Shown in pieces: positions 1 through 5,786 of a DNA stretch of 5,786 bases (positions within the stretch are counted from its first letter, which is position 1; each line of letters starts with the position of its first letter). Below the pieces are notes generated by a model. That model was given only the letters and a program-made list of their open reading frames with translations, was not told where the DNA came from and made no database searches. Both the position numbers and the translations under genes were made by a program. The DNA lies in contig JAFGVG010000015.1 in assembly GCA_016938095.1 (NCBI GenBank), positions 1 to 5,786 of the forward strand. Reading direction: 5' to 3'. This stretch comes from Bacteroidales bacterium. Its GTDB lineage: Bacteria; Bacteroidota; Bacteroidia; Bacteroidales; UBA10428.

Positions 1-95
1 GGTCCGGCAGAAACCGGCCTGCCTGTTTCGAACAGGCTGTCGATATCACGCTTCAGGACTATACGTTCTGCTTTATCAAAAGTAAAAAGGCTCAT
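1..95 (-). CDS. rnpA: Ribonuclease P protein component, N-terminal fragment (cut by window edge)
   Basis: The reading frame opens at ATG (95-93) and runs off the window after 31 codons. The product begins MSLFTFDKAERIVLKR and continues with a DIDSLFETG-type segment and a Pro/Gly-rich turn. This matches the start of bacterial RnpA as I know it: an F-x-K-x-E-R-(L/I) opening, a basic helix, then I-x-x-L-F-x-x-G. RnpA is the small basic protein that binds the RNase P RNA and helps it cleave 5' leaders from precursor tRNAs in the cytoplasm; full-length members are about 110-140 residues, so roughly three quarters is missing here. The RNA-binding RNR motif lies in the missing part. The start is set by the ATGA overlap with the kinase stop codon. 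An AGGA (112-109) sits 13 bases upstream, rather far for a Shine-Dalgarno, and the bases just before ATG are nearly all A. Identity rests on a short N-terminus, so it is probable rather than certain. Confidence 0.78.
   Translation of the reverse strand, partial: MSLFTFDKAERIVLKRDIDSLFETGRPVSAG
21..37 (-). other. Stem-loop in the early rnpA coding region
   Basis: GCCTGTT (21-27) and AACAGGC (31-37) form a perfect 7-bp stem with a three-base loop. In the rnpA mRNA it spans codons 20-25, encoding the conserved L-F-x-x-G stretch, so codon constraint alone may explain it. No T run follows, so it is not a terminator. Confidence 0.4.
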
Positions 96-101
96 TTTTT
101 T
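92..101 (-). promoter_or_regulatory. A AAA AAA slippery heptamer and ATGA stop/start overlap between kinase and rnpA
   Basis: The kinase ends CTA-AAA-AAA-TGA. The ATG of rnpA overlaps this stop as ATGA (95-92), an arrangement that commonly allows terminating ribosomes to restart. The seven A residues (101-95) are read in the phase A-AAA-AAA, the X-XXY-YYZ form needed for -1 slippage. A -1 shift would place the next codon at 95-93, the rnpA ATG. The overlap is directly visible; slippage is a possibility only. Confidence 0.6.
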
Positions 102-1240
102 AGTATTATCCTGAATACGGTGCCTTTGTTCAATTCCGACTGGTTAACAAAAACACGTCCCTCATGATATTCCTCCACAATTCGTTTTACCAGTGACAAA
201 CCCAATCCCCAACCCTTTTGCTTGGTCGTATAACCGGCCTTAAAAACATTTGCAAACATGTTTTTCGGAATGCCCTTGCCGGTATCGCGTATATCTATCT
301 GTACCTGGTGGTGATTATCCGAAACCACGATATCAATGCTGCCCTGGCCCTGCATGGCATCAATGGCATTCTTGCACAGGTTTTCAATGACCCACTCAAA
401 AAGCGCTGCATTCAGGGGCACAATAACCTCGTGACCCGGAGGGCTGATATCAAAACGGATCTTACCAGAGGAACGCGATTTGATGTAATTAACGGCTCTT
501 TCAATGATATGCACGATGGGTTCAGCCTGCAGGGCAGGTTTCGACCCGATTTTGGAAAAACGTTCGGTGATTTTTTCCAGTCGGCTGACGTCTTTTTCGA
601 GCTCTGTCAACATTTCCTTGTCAGTATCCCTGATCTTCATCATTTCAACCCAGGCCATAAGCGACGAAATAGGCGTACCCAGCTGGTGTGCGGTCTCTTT
701 TGAAAGGCCCACCCATAAATGGTTTTCTTCGAATTTTCTGGAAGCGCGAAAGGCGACATAAGCCACCAGTATAAAGAGCAAAACAATACCCAGCTGAATG
801 TAAGGATAGTAGGCAAGCCGGGTGAGTAAAACCGATTGGTCGTAGTACAAATACTGATGCTCGCCGGGTGCCAGCAAAATGACAATTGGTGCGGCATGTG
901 CCTTCATCCGGCCCATTATACGCTTTATATAACGGGGATTAGCCATTCGTTTGGCATTGAGATTCCGGTGAAATACAATCTCCTGCAATGAATCGGTAAC
1001 CATTACAGGTATGGTATGATTATCTTCAATAACACCGGCAAAAAAGTCAAGGTCACTGTCATCGGGCTCGGCATTGACAATTTGCATCCAGGCATTGGCA
1101 AGCATTTCGGCTTTGAGCTTTTCCTGGATGGCCATCTTTTTTACCAGCGCGTTGGTATACAACAACGAAGCAAGGCCAATGGCAACGGCACAAATGAACA
1201 GCACCAGCTGCCAGCGTTGTTTGTTCTTAAATTGATTCAA
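92..1240 (-). CDS. Membrane sensor histidine kinase, 382 aa, TTG start
   Basis: This is a classical two-helix sensor kinase. Residues ~11-29 and ~147-164 are hydrophobic membrane segments. They enclose a periplasmic loop of about 115 residues (31-145) in which I recognise no named sensor fold. A short linker leads to the H-box KETAHQLGTP with phospho-acceptor H185. The C-terminal ATPase domain has the N-box (E286-NLCKNAIDAM), G1 (D319-TGKGI), an F-box-like NVFKAGYTTK, and G2 (KGWGLGLSL, 342-350), so catalysis looks intact. There is no HAMP, PAS or receiver domain, and no response regulator in the window, so partner and signal are unknown. Residue 186 after the histidine is Gln rather than the usual Glu/Asp. 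The start is TTG (1240-1238): an in-frame TAA at 1252-1250 excludes a longer form, and the next Met (36) would remove the first membrane helix. It lies 35 bases after the AsmA-like gene and overlaps rnpA by four bases. Confidence 0.93.
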   Translation of the reverse strand: MNQFKNKQRWQLVLFICAVAIGLASLLYTNALVKKMAIQEKLKAEMLANAWMQIVNAEPDDSDLDFFAGVIEDNHTIPVMVTDSLQEIVFHRNLNAKRMANPRYIKRIMGRMKAHAAPIVILLAPGEHQYLYYDQSVLLTRLAYYPYIQLGIVLLFILVAYVAFRASRKFEENHLWVGLSKETAHQLGTPISSLMAWVEMMKIRDTDKEMLTELEKDVSRLEKITERFSKIGSKPALQAEPIVHIIERAVNYIKSRSSGKIRFDISPPGHEVIVPLNAALFEWVIENLCKNAIDAMQGQGSIDIVVSDNHHQVQIDIRDTGKGIPKNMFANVFKAGYTTKQKGWGLGLSLVKRIVEEYHEGRVFVNQSELNKGTVFRIILKK

Positions 1241-1257
1241 TATAAGATATTATAAAA

Positions 1258-1265
1258 CAAATATA
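1258..1265 (-). promoter_or_regulatory. Weak candidate -7 box (TATATTTG) before the 382-aa kinase
   Basis: TATATTTG in the AT-rich gap between the AsmA-like gene and the kinase fits TAnnTTTG and ends 17 bases before the TTG start. I see no -33 element at about 20 bases upstream, and the run is AT-rich enough for a chance match. If used, it would let the kinase and rnpA be expressed apart from the AsmA-like gene with a very short leader. Confidence 0.22.
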
Positions 1266-1275
1266 TAAATGCCTT

Positions 1276-3837
1276 CTATTCATCTTCCCATTCAACCTTA
1301 AAATCGTCTGAGACTTTTTCAGTTTTTTCGGTTTTTTCAGTTGCCTTTGTTTTCTCGGGCTCCTCCCATTCAATTCTCACAGGATCAGGAGACGATACGG
1401 GCTGCCTGTTTTCACCGTTATTTTTCAGATTACCGCGTGTCAGGCTGAATGCTTTTTTACGGTCGAGTTTAACATCAAAATCATCAGGCGTGCCGGCAAT
1501 GATAAGGGGTATTGTGGTCTGATCCGCACTTGTTTCTTCAACCATAAATTCATCAATTTCTTTTTTCTTTTTACGGGCTTTGTTAAACAGCACCTCCGAA
1601 AGCAGCACATTTACCCGGTAATCAAAGGCATTGTCAAAGGTATGTTGCCCCGATGCACTGATATTAAATGCCGACGATTGGATGGCCATTTCGGGAATGG
1701 TTACCTTACGGTCGCTGATGTAAATGGTGTTCCTGAGGGTTCTGAACTTTACCTGCCTCAATTCATCCACATCTATGTATTTTGAAAGCTTTAACATGGG
1801 CTCAAACTGTACCAGCTCACCGTTTACTATTTCAAAGTCGCCTTTTGCCTTCATGTTGCCGGGAATAAAGCGCAGCAGCGAGTCCCATTGGGCAAAAAAG
1901 CTAATGTTACCGCTTACGAGCCCCTTCATGTTTTTATCGAGGATGAAGTGCTGACTGAAGTTGTTAAAGGATGTAAATAGTTGCTGGATATTGATTTGCT
2001 GCGGCTGCGCGTTACATGCAATGGAGAATACATTGTCGTCGCCGGCAGTGATCAATGCATTCCCGCTAATACTGCCGTCGGGGAACTTCAGGGCATAATG
2101 GTTAATAAATACCGAATCTTTCAGGGCTGAAAGCGAAACCATCAGGTCGTTTGCACTGAATTTGCCGGCTTCGAAATTCCCGGCCCTTAGCTTTGCCTTC
2201 AAATACATATTGCCAGGGAAAACCGACAGGCTTTGATACCCGCTCCGGGAATTCTTATTCGCAGGTTGATTCAGATATTTGCTAATGTTGAGATTATCTG
2301 TTGATATTTCAAGATATGATTTAAGTAATCTGCGTTTCATAAGATAATCCACAACCTGTTGCACTTCCCCGCTGACCAGCATATCGGTTTCGTTAATCCG
2401 CAGCGCGAGGCTGTCGAGTTTCAGTACCTCGCTCCAATTGGCTTTACCTGAAACACGACTGATAATCACCGGAAAATTTTTTACCTGGATCCCAGCGTCT
2501 TCGAACCGGAACTGGCCTTTTTCGAGCAGTTTCAATAGCGTGGCGGCGGAAAGGGTTGTATCTTTCAGACTCCCTGAGGCAGTGAAATCCGTTTGCACCA
2601 GTCCGGTAAGCATTTCAAGGGTATCGGTTGGAATAAAACGCATCAGTTCGGTAAGGTCAATTTTGCCTTGTACCCCGGCACTGAAAAGCAGCTGATCGAG
2701 ACCGGAAAGTTCAAAATGACCATTCATATTGCCTTTGCCCATATCGGCACTTGCTTCATCGATCTGTAACCTGAAATTCGAACGGTTGGTTCCTGCAATG
2801 CTTCCCCTGAGACCTATTTTACTGACCGCTCCGTGTGTCTTTGTTTTGCGTATGCTGCCATTGCTGATTTCAAACTGCGAATTGACCAACAGGTTATTCC
2901 GGTTCCTGAGCGATCCTTTCACGGTTAGATTGAGCTTGCCGTTTCCACCAAAGGTATAATCGCCCGTGCTGAATTTTTCTCCCAGGGGTAGCAATGATAA
3001 CAGCTCTCCGGGTCCGAATTTGGGCATACTGAGATTCAGCTCAAGGTAGGGTTCCTTACCACCCTTGAATTCTCCCGAAAAGTTAGATACAGCCTTGTTG
3101 TAGTGCATTTTAGCCTCGGGAATGCGAATCCGGCTGTTACTGTATACCATTTTTAAATCGAGTTGCAACATTGCCTCTCTGGCCAGGGTTTTACCATTTG
3201 TCTGAAGGCTGTGCAGCTGAAAATCGCCTCTGGCGTCGCCTGAAAGAATGCCGTTTGAAATGCTGCCCCTGAACTGGGTTTTTTCGGAATGAGACTGTAA
3301 CAGGAAACGATCACGCAAGGCTTGAACGCGAATATCCGACTCGCTTAAAACAATATTCCGCAGGCTTACCGAATAAGTGTTTCCAGCACCCGAAGATTTC
3401 CAAATACGCAGGTTATGATGGTTCTGTCTGTCAAAAAGCAGGTTAATACGGGCACGGGAGACTTCAATTTTTCGGAGTTCGTATTGGCCCTGCAGCAGTT
3501 TCAACAGGTTAAACTGCAACAAAACACTTCGTGCATTCAACAAAGTATCGGCATCGGAACCCTTAAAATCGTTCCTGTCAAATGATTCGCCAGATAACAG
3601 CACCGCATTGGATATTTCAATCGTTGCCTTGGGAAAGCCTTTCAGCAGTCTGAATTGCACATCATCCATCGAAAGTTCGGTGAGCAGATGCTCATCAAGG
3701 TATTTCTGCATGTAGCGTACCAGCGCTTTCTCGTAAAACACCGATACCATGACCGATATAACAATAATCAGACCCAGCGTGGTGAGCAACAGCAATCCAG
3801 CGGCCTTTAATACTTTACGCGATACCTGACTGTTCAT
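1276..3837 (-). CDS. AsmA-family inner-membrane-anchored periplasmic protein, 853 aa
   Basis: The protein has one N-terminal membrane helix (residues ~12-34) after a short basic cytoplasmic stretch, then a long periplasmic region rich in alternating beta-strand patterns. The start of the mature part (KYLDEHLLTELSMDDVQF..., then a KGFPKATIEISN segment) is the usual AsmA/TamB-like N-terminus. Residues ~640-795, with G-D-F-x-I-x-N-G-E-L, a helix around MLKLSKYIDVDEL and an IAGTPDDFDV ending, resemble the AsmA C-terminal region. Members of this superfamily form elongated lipid-binding grooves and several help move phospholipids between membranes or affect outer-membrane assembly; the role of this one is inferred from family alone. 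After about residue 800 comes an odd, highly charged tail with a Glu-Lys-Thr tandem repeat and two W-E-E/D motifs. ATG at 3837-3835 is the only plausible start, as no in-frame ATG/GTG/TTG lies closely upstream. No Shine-Dalgarno is visible. It probably heads the AsmA-kinase-rnpA unit. Confidence 0.88.
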   Translation of the reverse strand: MNSQVSRKVLKAAGLLLLTTLGLIIVISVMVSVFYEKALVRYMQKYLDEHLLTELSMDDVQFRLLKGFPKATIEISNAVLLSGESFDRNDFKGSDADTLLNARSVLLQFNLLKLLQGQYELRKIEVSRARINLLFDRQNHHNLRIWKSSGAGNTYSVSLRNIVLSESDIRVQALRDRFLLQSHSEKTQFRGSISNGILSGDARGDFQLHSLQTNGKTLAREAMLQLDLKMVYSNSRIRIPEAKMHYNKAVSNFSGEFKGGKEPYLELNLSMPKFGPGELLSLLPLGEKFSTGDYTFGGNGKLNLTVKGSLRNRNNLLVNSQFEISNGSIRKTKTHGAVSKIGLRGSIAGTNRSNFRLQIDEASADMGKGNMNGHFELSGLDQLLFSAGVQGKIDLTELMRFIPTDTLEMLTGLVQTDFTASGSLKDTTLSAATLLKLLEKGQFRFEDAGIQVKNFPVIISRVSGKANWSEVLKLDSLALRINETDMLVSGEVQQVVDYLMKRRLLKSYLEISTDNLNISKYLNQPANKNSRSGYQSLSVFPGNMYLKAKLRAGNFEAGKFSANDLMVSLSALKDSVFINHYALKFPDGSISGNALITAGDDNVFSIACNAQPQQINIQQLFTSFNNFSQHFILDKNMKGLVSGNISFFAQWDSLLRFIPGNMKAKGDFEIVNGELVQFEPMLKLSKYIDVDELRQVKFRTLRNTIYISDRKVTIPEMAIQSSAFNISASGQHTFDNAFDYRVNVLLSEVLFNKARKKKKEIDEFMVEETSADQTTIPLIIAGTPDDFDVKLDRKKAFSLTRGNLKNNGENRQPVSSPDPVRIEWEEPEKTKATEKTEKTEKVSDDFKVEWEDE
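1315..1341 (-). repeat. 9-base tandem repeat, three units, encoding Thr-Glu-Lys in the AsmA tail
   Basis: Three adjacent units of ACY-GAA-AAA on the minus strand encode residues 833-841 (TEK three times) of the AsmA-like protein. The units differ by one base (ACT/ACC/ACT). A repeat this short and regular can gain or lose units by slippage without breaking the frame, so the tail length may vary between strains. Confidence 0.8.
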
Positions 3838-3902
3838 GACAAAGAAAGCATTTTCCCATGGGGTTGAAAAAGTAAAACTTAGTAACCGGACTTTTTATTT
3901 TA

Positions 3903-3956
3903 CCAATTGCAAAAGTAATCCGAAATGATCAAAAGTGTTTTCAATTGGAAATGATC
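3903..3956. repeat. Cluster of short direct and inverted repeats around the promoter
   Basis: On the plus strand, GAAATGATC occurs exactly at 3922-3930 and 3948-3956 (26 bases apart). CAATTG occurs at 3904-3909 and 3942-3947, and with flanking bases gives a 7-bp inverted repeat, CCAATTG/CAATTGG (3903-3909 and 3942-3948). AAAAGT occurs at 3911-3916 and 3931-3936 (20 bases apart). The cluster spans the candidate -7 box and the last codons of the hybrid kinase gene. It could be binding sites for a regulator or a local duplication; the sequence alone does not decide. Confidence 0.45.
3910..3917 (-). promoter_or_regulatory. Probable Bacteroidota -7 promoter box (TACTTTTG) for the AsmA-kinase-rnpA unit
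   Basis: TACTTTTG on the minus strand is an exact match to the TAnnTTTG -7 element used by the main sigma factor of Bacteroidota. It lies in the intergenic region, 73-80 bases upstream of the AsmA-like ATG, in the right orientation. The partner -33 element is poor: a TTG at 3944-3942 is 24 bases upstream of the box, somewhat too far for the usual ~19-21, and a TTTG at 3933-3930 is only 12 bases away. The box is well placed, but the promoter may be weak or need an activator. A start near 3905-3900 would give a leader of about 65 bases. Confidence 0.5.
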
Positions 3957-5786
3957 CCGGAAGGATTGTGCCGGTATGAAGGTGTTTTATCGGTCAGGTT
4001 GTTGTTACCCGGTATCAGGTAACGATGAATGATGTTCAGCAGTTTTTTAAGATCCAGGGGTTTCGAGATATAATCGTCGCAACCGGCAGCTTTCATCTTT
4101 TCCATGTCACCCGACATGGCATAAGCGGTTTGGGCAATGACCGGCAAACGGGGATTGATCATTTTGATATTGCGCGTAGCTTCCAGTCCGTCCATTTCAG
4201 GCAGGAGGATATCCATCAGCACCAGGTCGACCGGGTTTGACGACACCGCATCAACGGCCTGTTTTCCGTTGGCGGCATGAATGATAGTTGCCTGGGTGCC
4301 GGCAAGCAATTCCCGTAAAAACCTGAAACTGTTATGGTCGTCTTCGGCAATCAGCAGCGTTTTCCCCTGCCAGTTGTAATAACTACTTTCGGCACTTTTT
4401 CGCTGATCGGGTTCAGCTGCAAGTACCGTAGTTCGCAGGTAAGGCAGCGTGAAAAGGAAGGTAGTGCCTTCACCGGCAACGGAATCCACCCACATTTCGC
4501 CTCCAAGCAGTTTCACCAGGTTCCGCGATATCGCCAGTCCAAGCCCTGTGCCTGCAATGTTCTTCTCTTCGGAGAACCTGGCACGCTTGAACCTTTCGAA
4601 TATCATGTCGAGTTCCTCACGTGTTAATCCGGGCCCGGTATCCTTAACAAAAAACTCAACCAGCCGGTCTTCCTTAATCCGGTAACCAAAATTAACCGAA
4701 CCATTTTCGGTGAATTTCAAGGCATTGTTAATGAGATTGACCAACACCTGCCTGAGTCTGAAGGGATCGGTTTTAAGCAAAACATTGCGTGATCCGTCGT
4801 CGGGTATAAAGTGAAGTTTTAGCTGGGCTTTCCCCAGGCGTTTACGGGTCTCTTCGGAGGTAGTCAGCAATTCGTTGCCCAGTGCGTTTAAATCACAGTC
4901 CTTTTTGACAATTTTCAGCTCGCCTGCCTCTATTTTGGCAATGTCGATGATATCGTCCACCAGGTTGAGCAAAATTTCGCTGCTGGTACGGATATATTGC
5001 GTGAAATCTTTCTTCTGGTTGTCGGGTATCTGCTCCGATGCCAGCAGGTTCGAGAAGCCGATGATTGAATTCATGGGCGTCCTGATCTCATGTGACATAT
5101 TGGCCAGGAACGACGACTTCAGCTCGTCGGAGGTTTTTGCGCGGCTGGTTTCCTGCTGCAGCGACCGGATATAATTCACCTTGTCGGTAATGTCAATGAT
5201 GATTCCCCGTTTCCCAGCAACCTGTCCATGGCGCATGATGTTATCGGTATATACCGAGGCCGGAAATTTACTTCCGTTCTTTCTGCGTGCGATGAAACTG
5301 GAATTCTGAATCTTTTGCATTCCCAGGATGTCATCGTGCTGCGACCCGGAAATCAATGTTTCAATCAGGTTAAGCCCATCATCAAGGTCGGTTTGCACAT
5401 ACCCAAAGGCTTTAAACCAGGCTTTATTGACATACGTGTAATTGCCGTATGAATCGGTTTCAAATACGCTCTGTGGCAACAAATCGGTGAGCTCGCGGTA
5501 GCGCTGATGGTTGTCGTTTGCATGCTTTAACGCATTATCACGCTGTTGTTCGCCGGCTTTGAGCTGGTTGAATAGATTATGGAATTCGAGGTAAACAGGT
5601 CTGATTTCAACGGGTGTATGACGGAAATCGATCCGGCCTCCCGCGGAAGTATTACGGGTGAGCGACGCGATATATCGGTTAAGTTTTTCAATGGGCAGTA
5701 ATAAATGTTTCGTTGCCAGGTATCCAAAGCCAGCTGTCAGGGCCAGCAAAGCCAGCAACACCGCAATATACAACAGCGCCGTTGCA
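3941..5786 (-). CDS. Hybrid sensor histidine kinase with receiver domain, 5' end missing
   Basis: The frame is open to the window edge. Numbering the TTG at 5773-5771 as residue 1 for reference only, the order is: end of a membrane helix (1-~20), HAMP-like linker (~21-75, with LLLPIEKLN), PAS plus PAC (~91-200), HisKA with SHEIRTPMN (phospho-acceptor H228), and HATPase_c with N-box (NLINNALKFTENG, 346-358), G1 (D378-TGPG), F-box (FERF, 392-395) and G2 (GTGLGLAIS, 408-416). A receiver domain follows (~472-585) with acidic pocket E477/D478, phospho-acceptor D521 (LVLMDILLPEMDG), T549 and K571. All catalytic residues are present, so it should autophosphorylate at H228 and pass phosphate to D521. 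No HPt domain follows; a separate HPt protein may be needed for relay, or the receiver may be regulatory. The sensor region lies outside the window. Its stop at 3943-3941 is 103 bases before the AsmA-like ATG. Confidence 0.95.
   Translation of the reverse strand, partial: ATALLYIAVLLALLALTAGFGYLATKHLLLPIEKLNRYIASLTRNTSAGGRIDFRHTPVEIRPVYLEFHNLFNQLKAGEQQRDNALKHANDNHQRYRELTDLLPQSVFETDSYGNYTYVNKAWFKAFGYVQTDLDDGLNLIETLISGSQHDDILGMQKIQNSSFIARRKNGSKFPASVYTDNIMRHGQVAGKRGIIIDITDKVNYIRSLQQETSRAKTSDELKSSFLANMSHEIRTPMNSIIGFSNLLASEQIPDNQKKDFTQYIRTSSEILLNLVDDIIDIAKIEAGELKIVKKDCDLNALGNELLTTSEETRKRLGKAQLKLHFIPDDGSRNVLLKTDPFRLRQVLVNLINNALKFTENGSVNFGYRIKEDRLVEFFVKDTGPGLTREELDMIFERFKRARFSEEKNIAGTGLGLAISRNLVKLLGGEMWVDSVAGEGTTFLFTLPYLRTTVLAAEPDQRKSAESSYYNWQGKTLLIAEDDHNSFRFLRELLAGTQATIIHAANGKQAVDAVSSNPVDLVLMDILLPEMDGLEATRNIKMINPRLPVIAQTAYAMSGDMEKMKAAGCDDYISKPLDLKKLLNIIHRYLIPGNNNLTDKTPSYRHNPSGIISN

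Noticed and set aside
218..703. 161-codon open frame on the plus strand opposite the kinase
   Set aside because: It lies wholly antisense to conserved kinase catalytic motifs, its product resembles no family I know, and its composition is that expected of a reverse-complement shadow.
640..897. 85-codon minus-strand frame inside the kinase
   Set aside because: It is in another frame of the well-supported kinase gene, over its linker, second membrane helix and H-box, with no independent start signals.
3867..3896. Possible terminator: AAAAAGT (3896-3890) pairing with ACTTTTT (3873-3867)
   Set aside because: The stem is only seven mostly A-T pairs with a 16-base loop, and it lies downstream of the candidate promoter, so it is not a convincing terminator for the hybrid kinase gene.
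5527..5727. 66-codon minus-strand frame inside the hybrid kinase
   Set aside because: It is out of frame with the HAMP-like linker region and has no domain, start context or conservation signal that I can see.
5771..5773. TTG as the start codon of the hybrid kinase
   Set aside because: The frame stays open upstream to the window edge (codons Ala-Thr-Ala-Leu), and the TTG falls inside a membrane helix that precedes a HAMP-like linker. The gene is cut by the window, so the TTG is an internal Leu codon.
3941..5786. Hybrid kinase as a hybrid two-component system with its own DNA-binding output (one-protein SusR-like regulator)
   Set aside because: After the receiver domain only about 25 unstructured residues remain; there is no AraC-type or other DNA-binding domain.

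Overview
The window most likely comes from a member of the Bacteroidota, probably in or near the Bacteroidales/Marinilabiliales. The clues are a TACTTTTG box matching the TAnnTTTG promoter element of that phylum, AT-rich translation starts without clear Shine-Dalgarno sequences, an AsmA-like protein of the Bacteroidota type, and a histidine kinase with a 'KETAHQLGTP' H-box that I associate with kinases of this phylum. Species cannot be assigned from the sequence alone. All four genes lie on the minus strand, so transcription runs from high to low coordinates.

In transcription order: (1) 5786-3941, the 3' part of a hybrid sensor kinase (last membrane helix, HAMP-like linker, PAS/PAC, HisKA, HATPase_c, receiver), whose 5' end lies beyond the window; (2) 3940-3838, a 103-base intergenic region with a likely Bacteroidota promoter and a compact cluster of short repeats; (3) 3837-1276, a complete 853-residue AsmA-family inner-membrane/periplasmic protein with an unusual charged C-terminal tail; (4) 1275-1241, a 35-base AT-rich gap; (5) 1240-92, a complete 382-residue membrane sensor histidine kinase starting at TTG; (6) 95-1, the first 31 codons of what looks like rnpA (RNase P protein), overlapping the kinase stop codon in an ATGA arrangement. 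No stretch longer than 103 bases lacks a gene.

The AsmA-like gene, the second kinase and rnpA probably form one transcription unit starting from the promoter near 3910-3917, because the gaps are 35 and -4 bases and I see no convincing terminator between them. The unit would join an envelope lipid-transport-type protein, an envelope or stress sensor without an adjacent response regulator, and the protein subunit of the tRNA-processing enzyme. The most unusual detail is the kinase/rnpA junction. The kinase ends on an A AAA AAA heptamer in the canonical -1 slippery phase, directly before its stop codon, and a -1 slip there would enter the rnpA frame exactly at its ATG. Otherwise the window looks like ordinary chromosomal sequence. 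I see no mobile element, CRISPR array, RNA gene or toxin/defence system.
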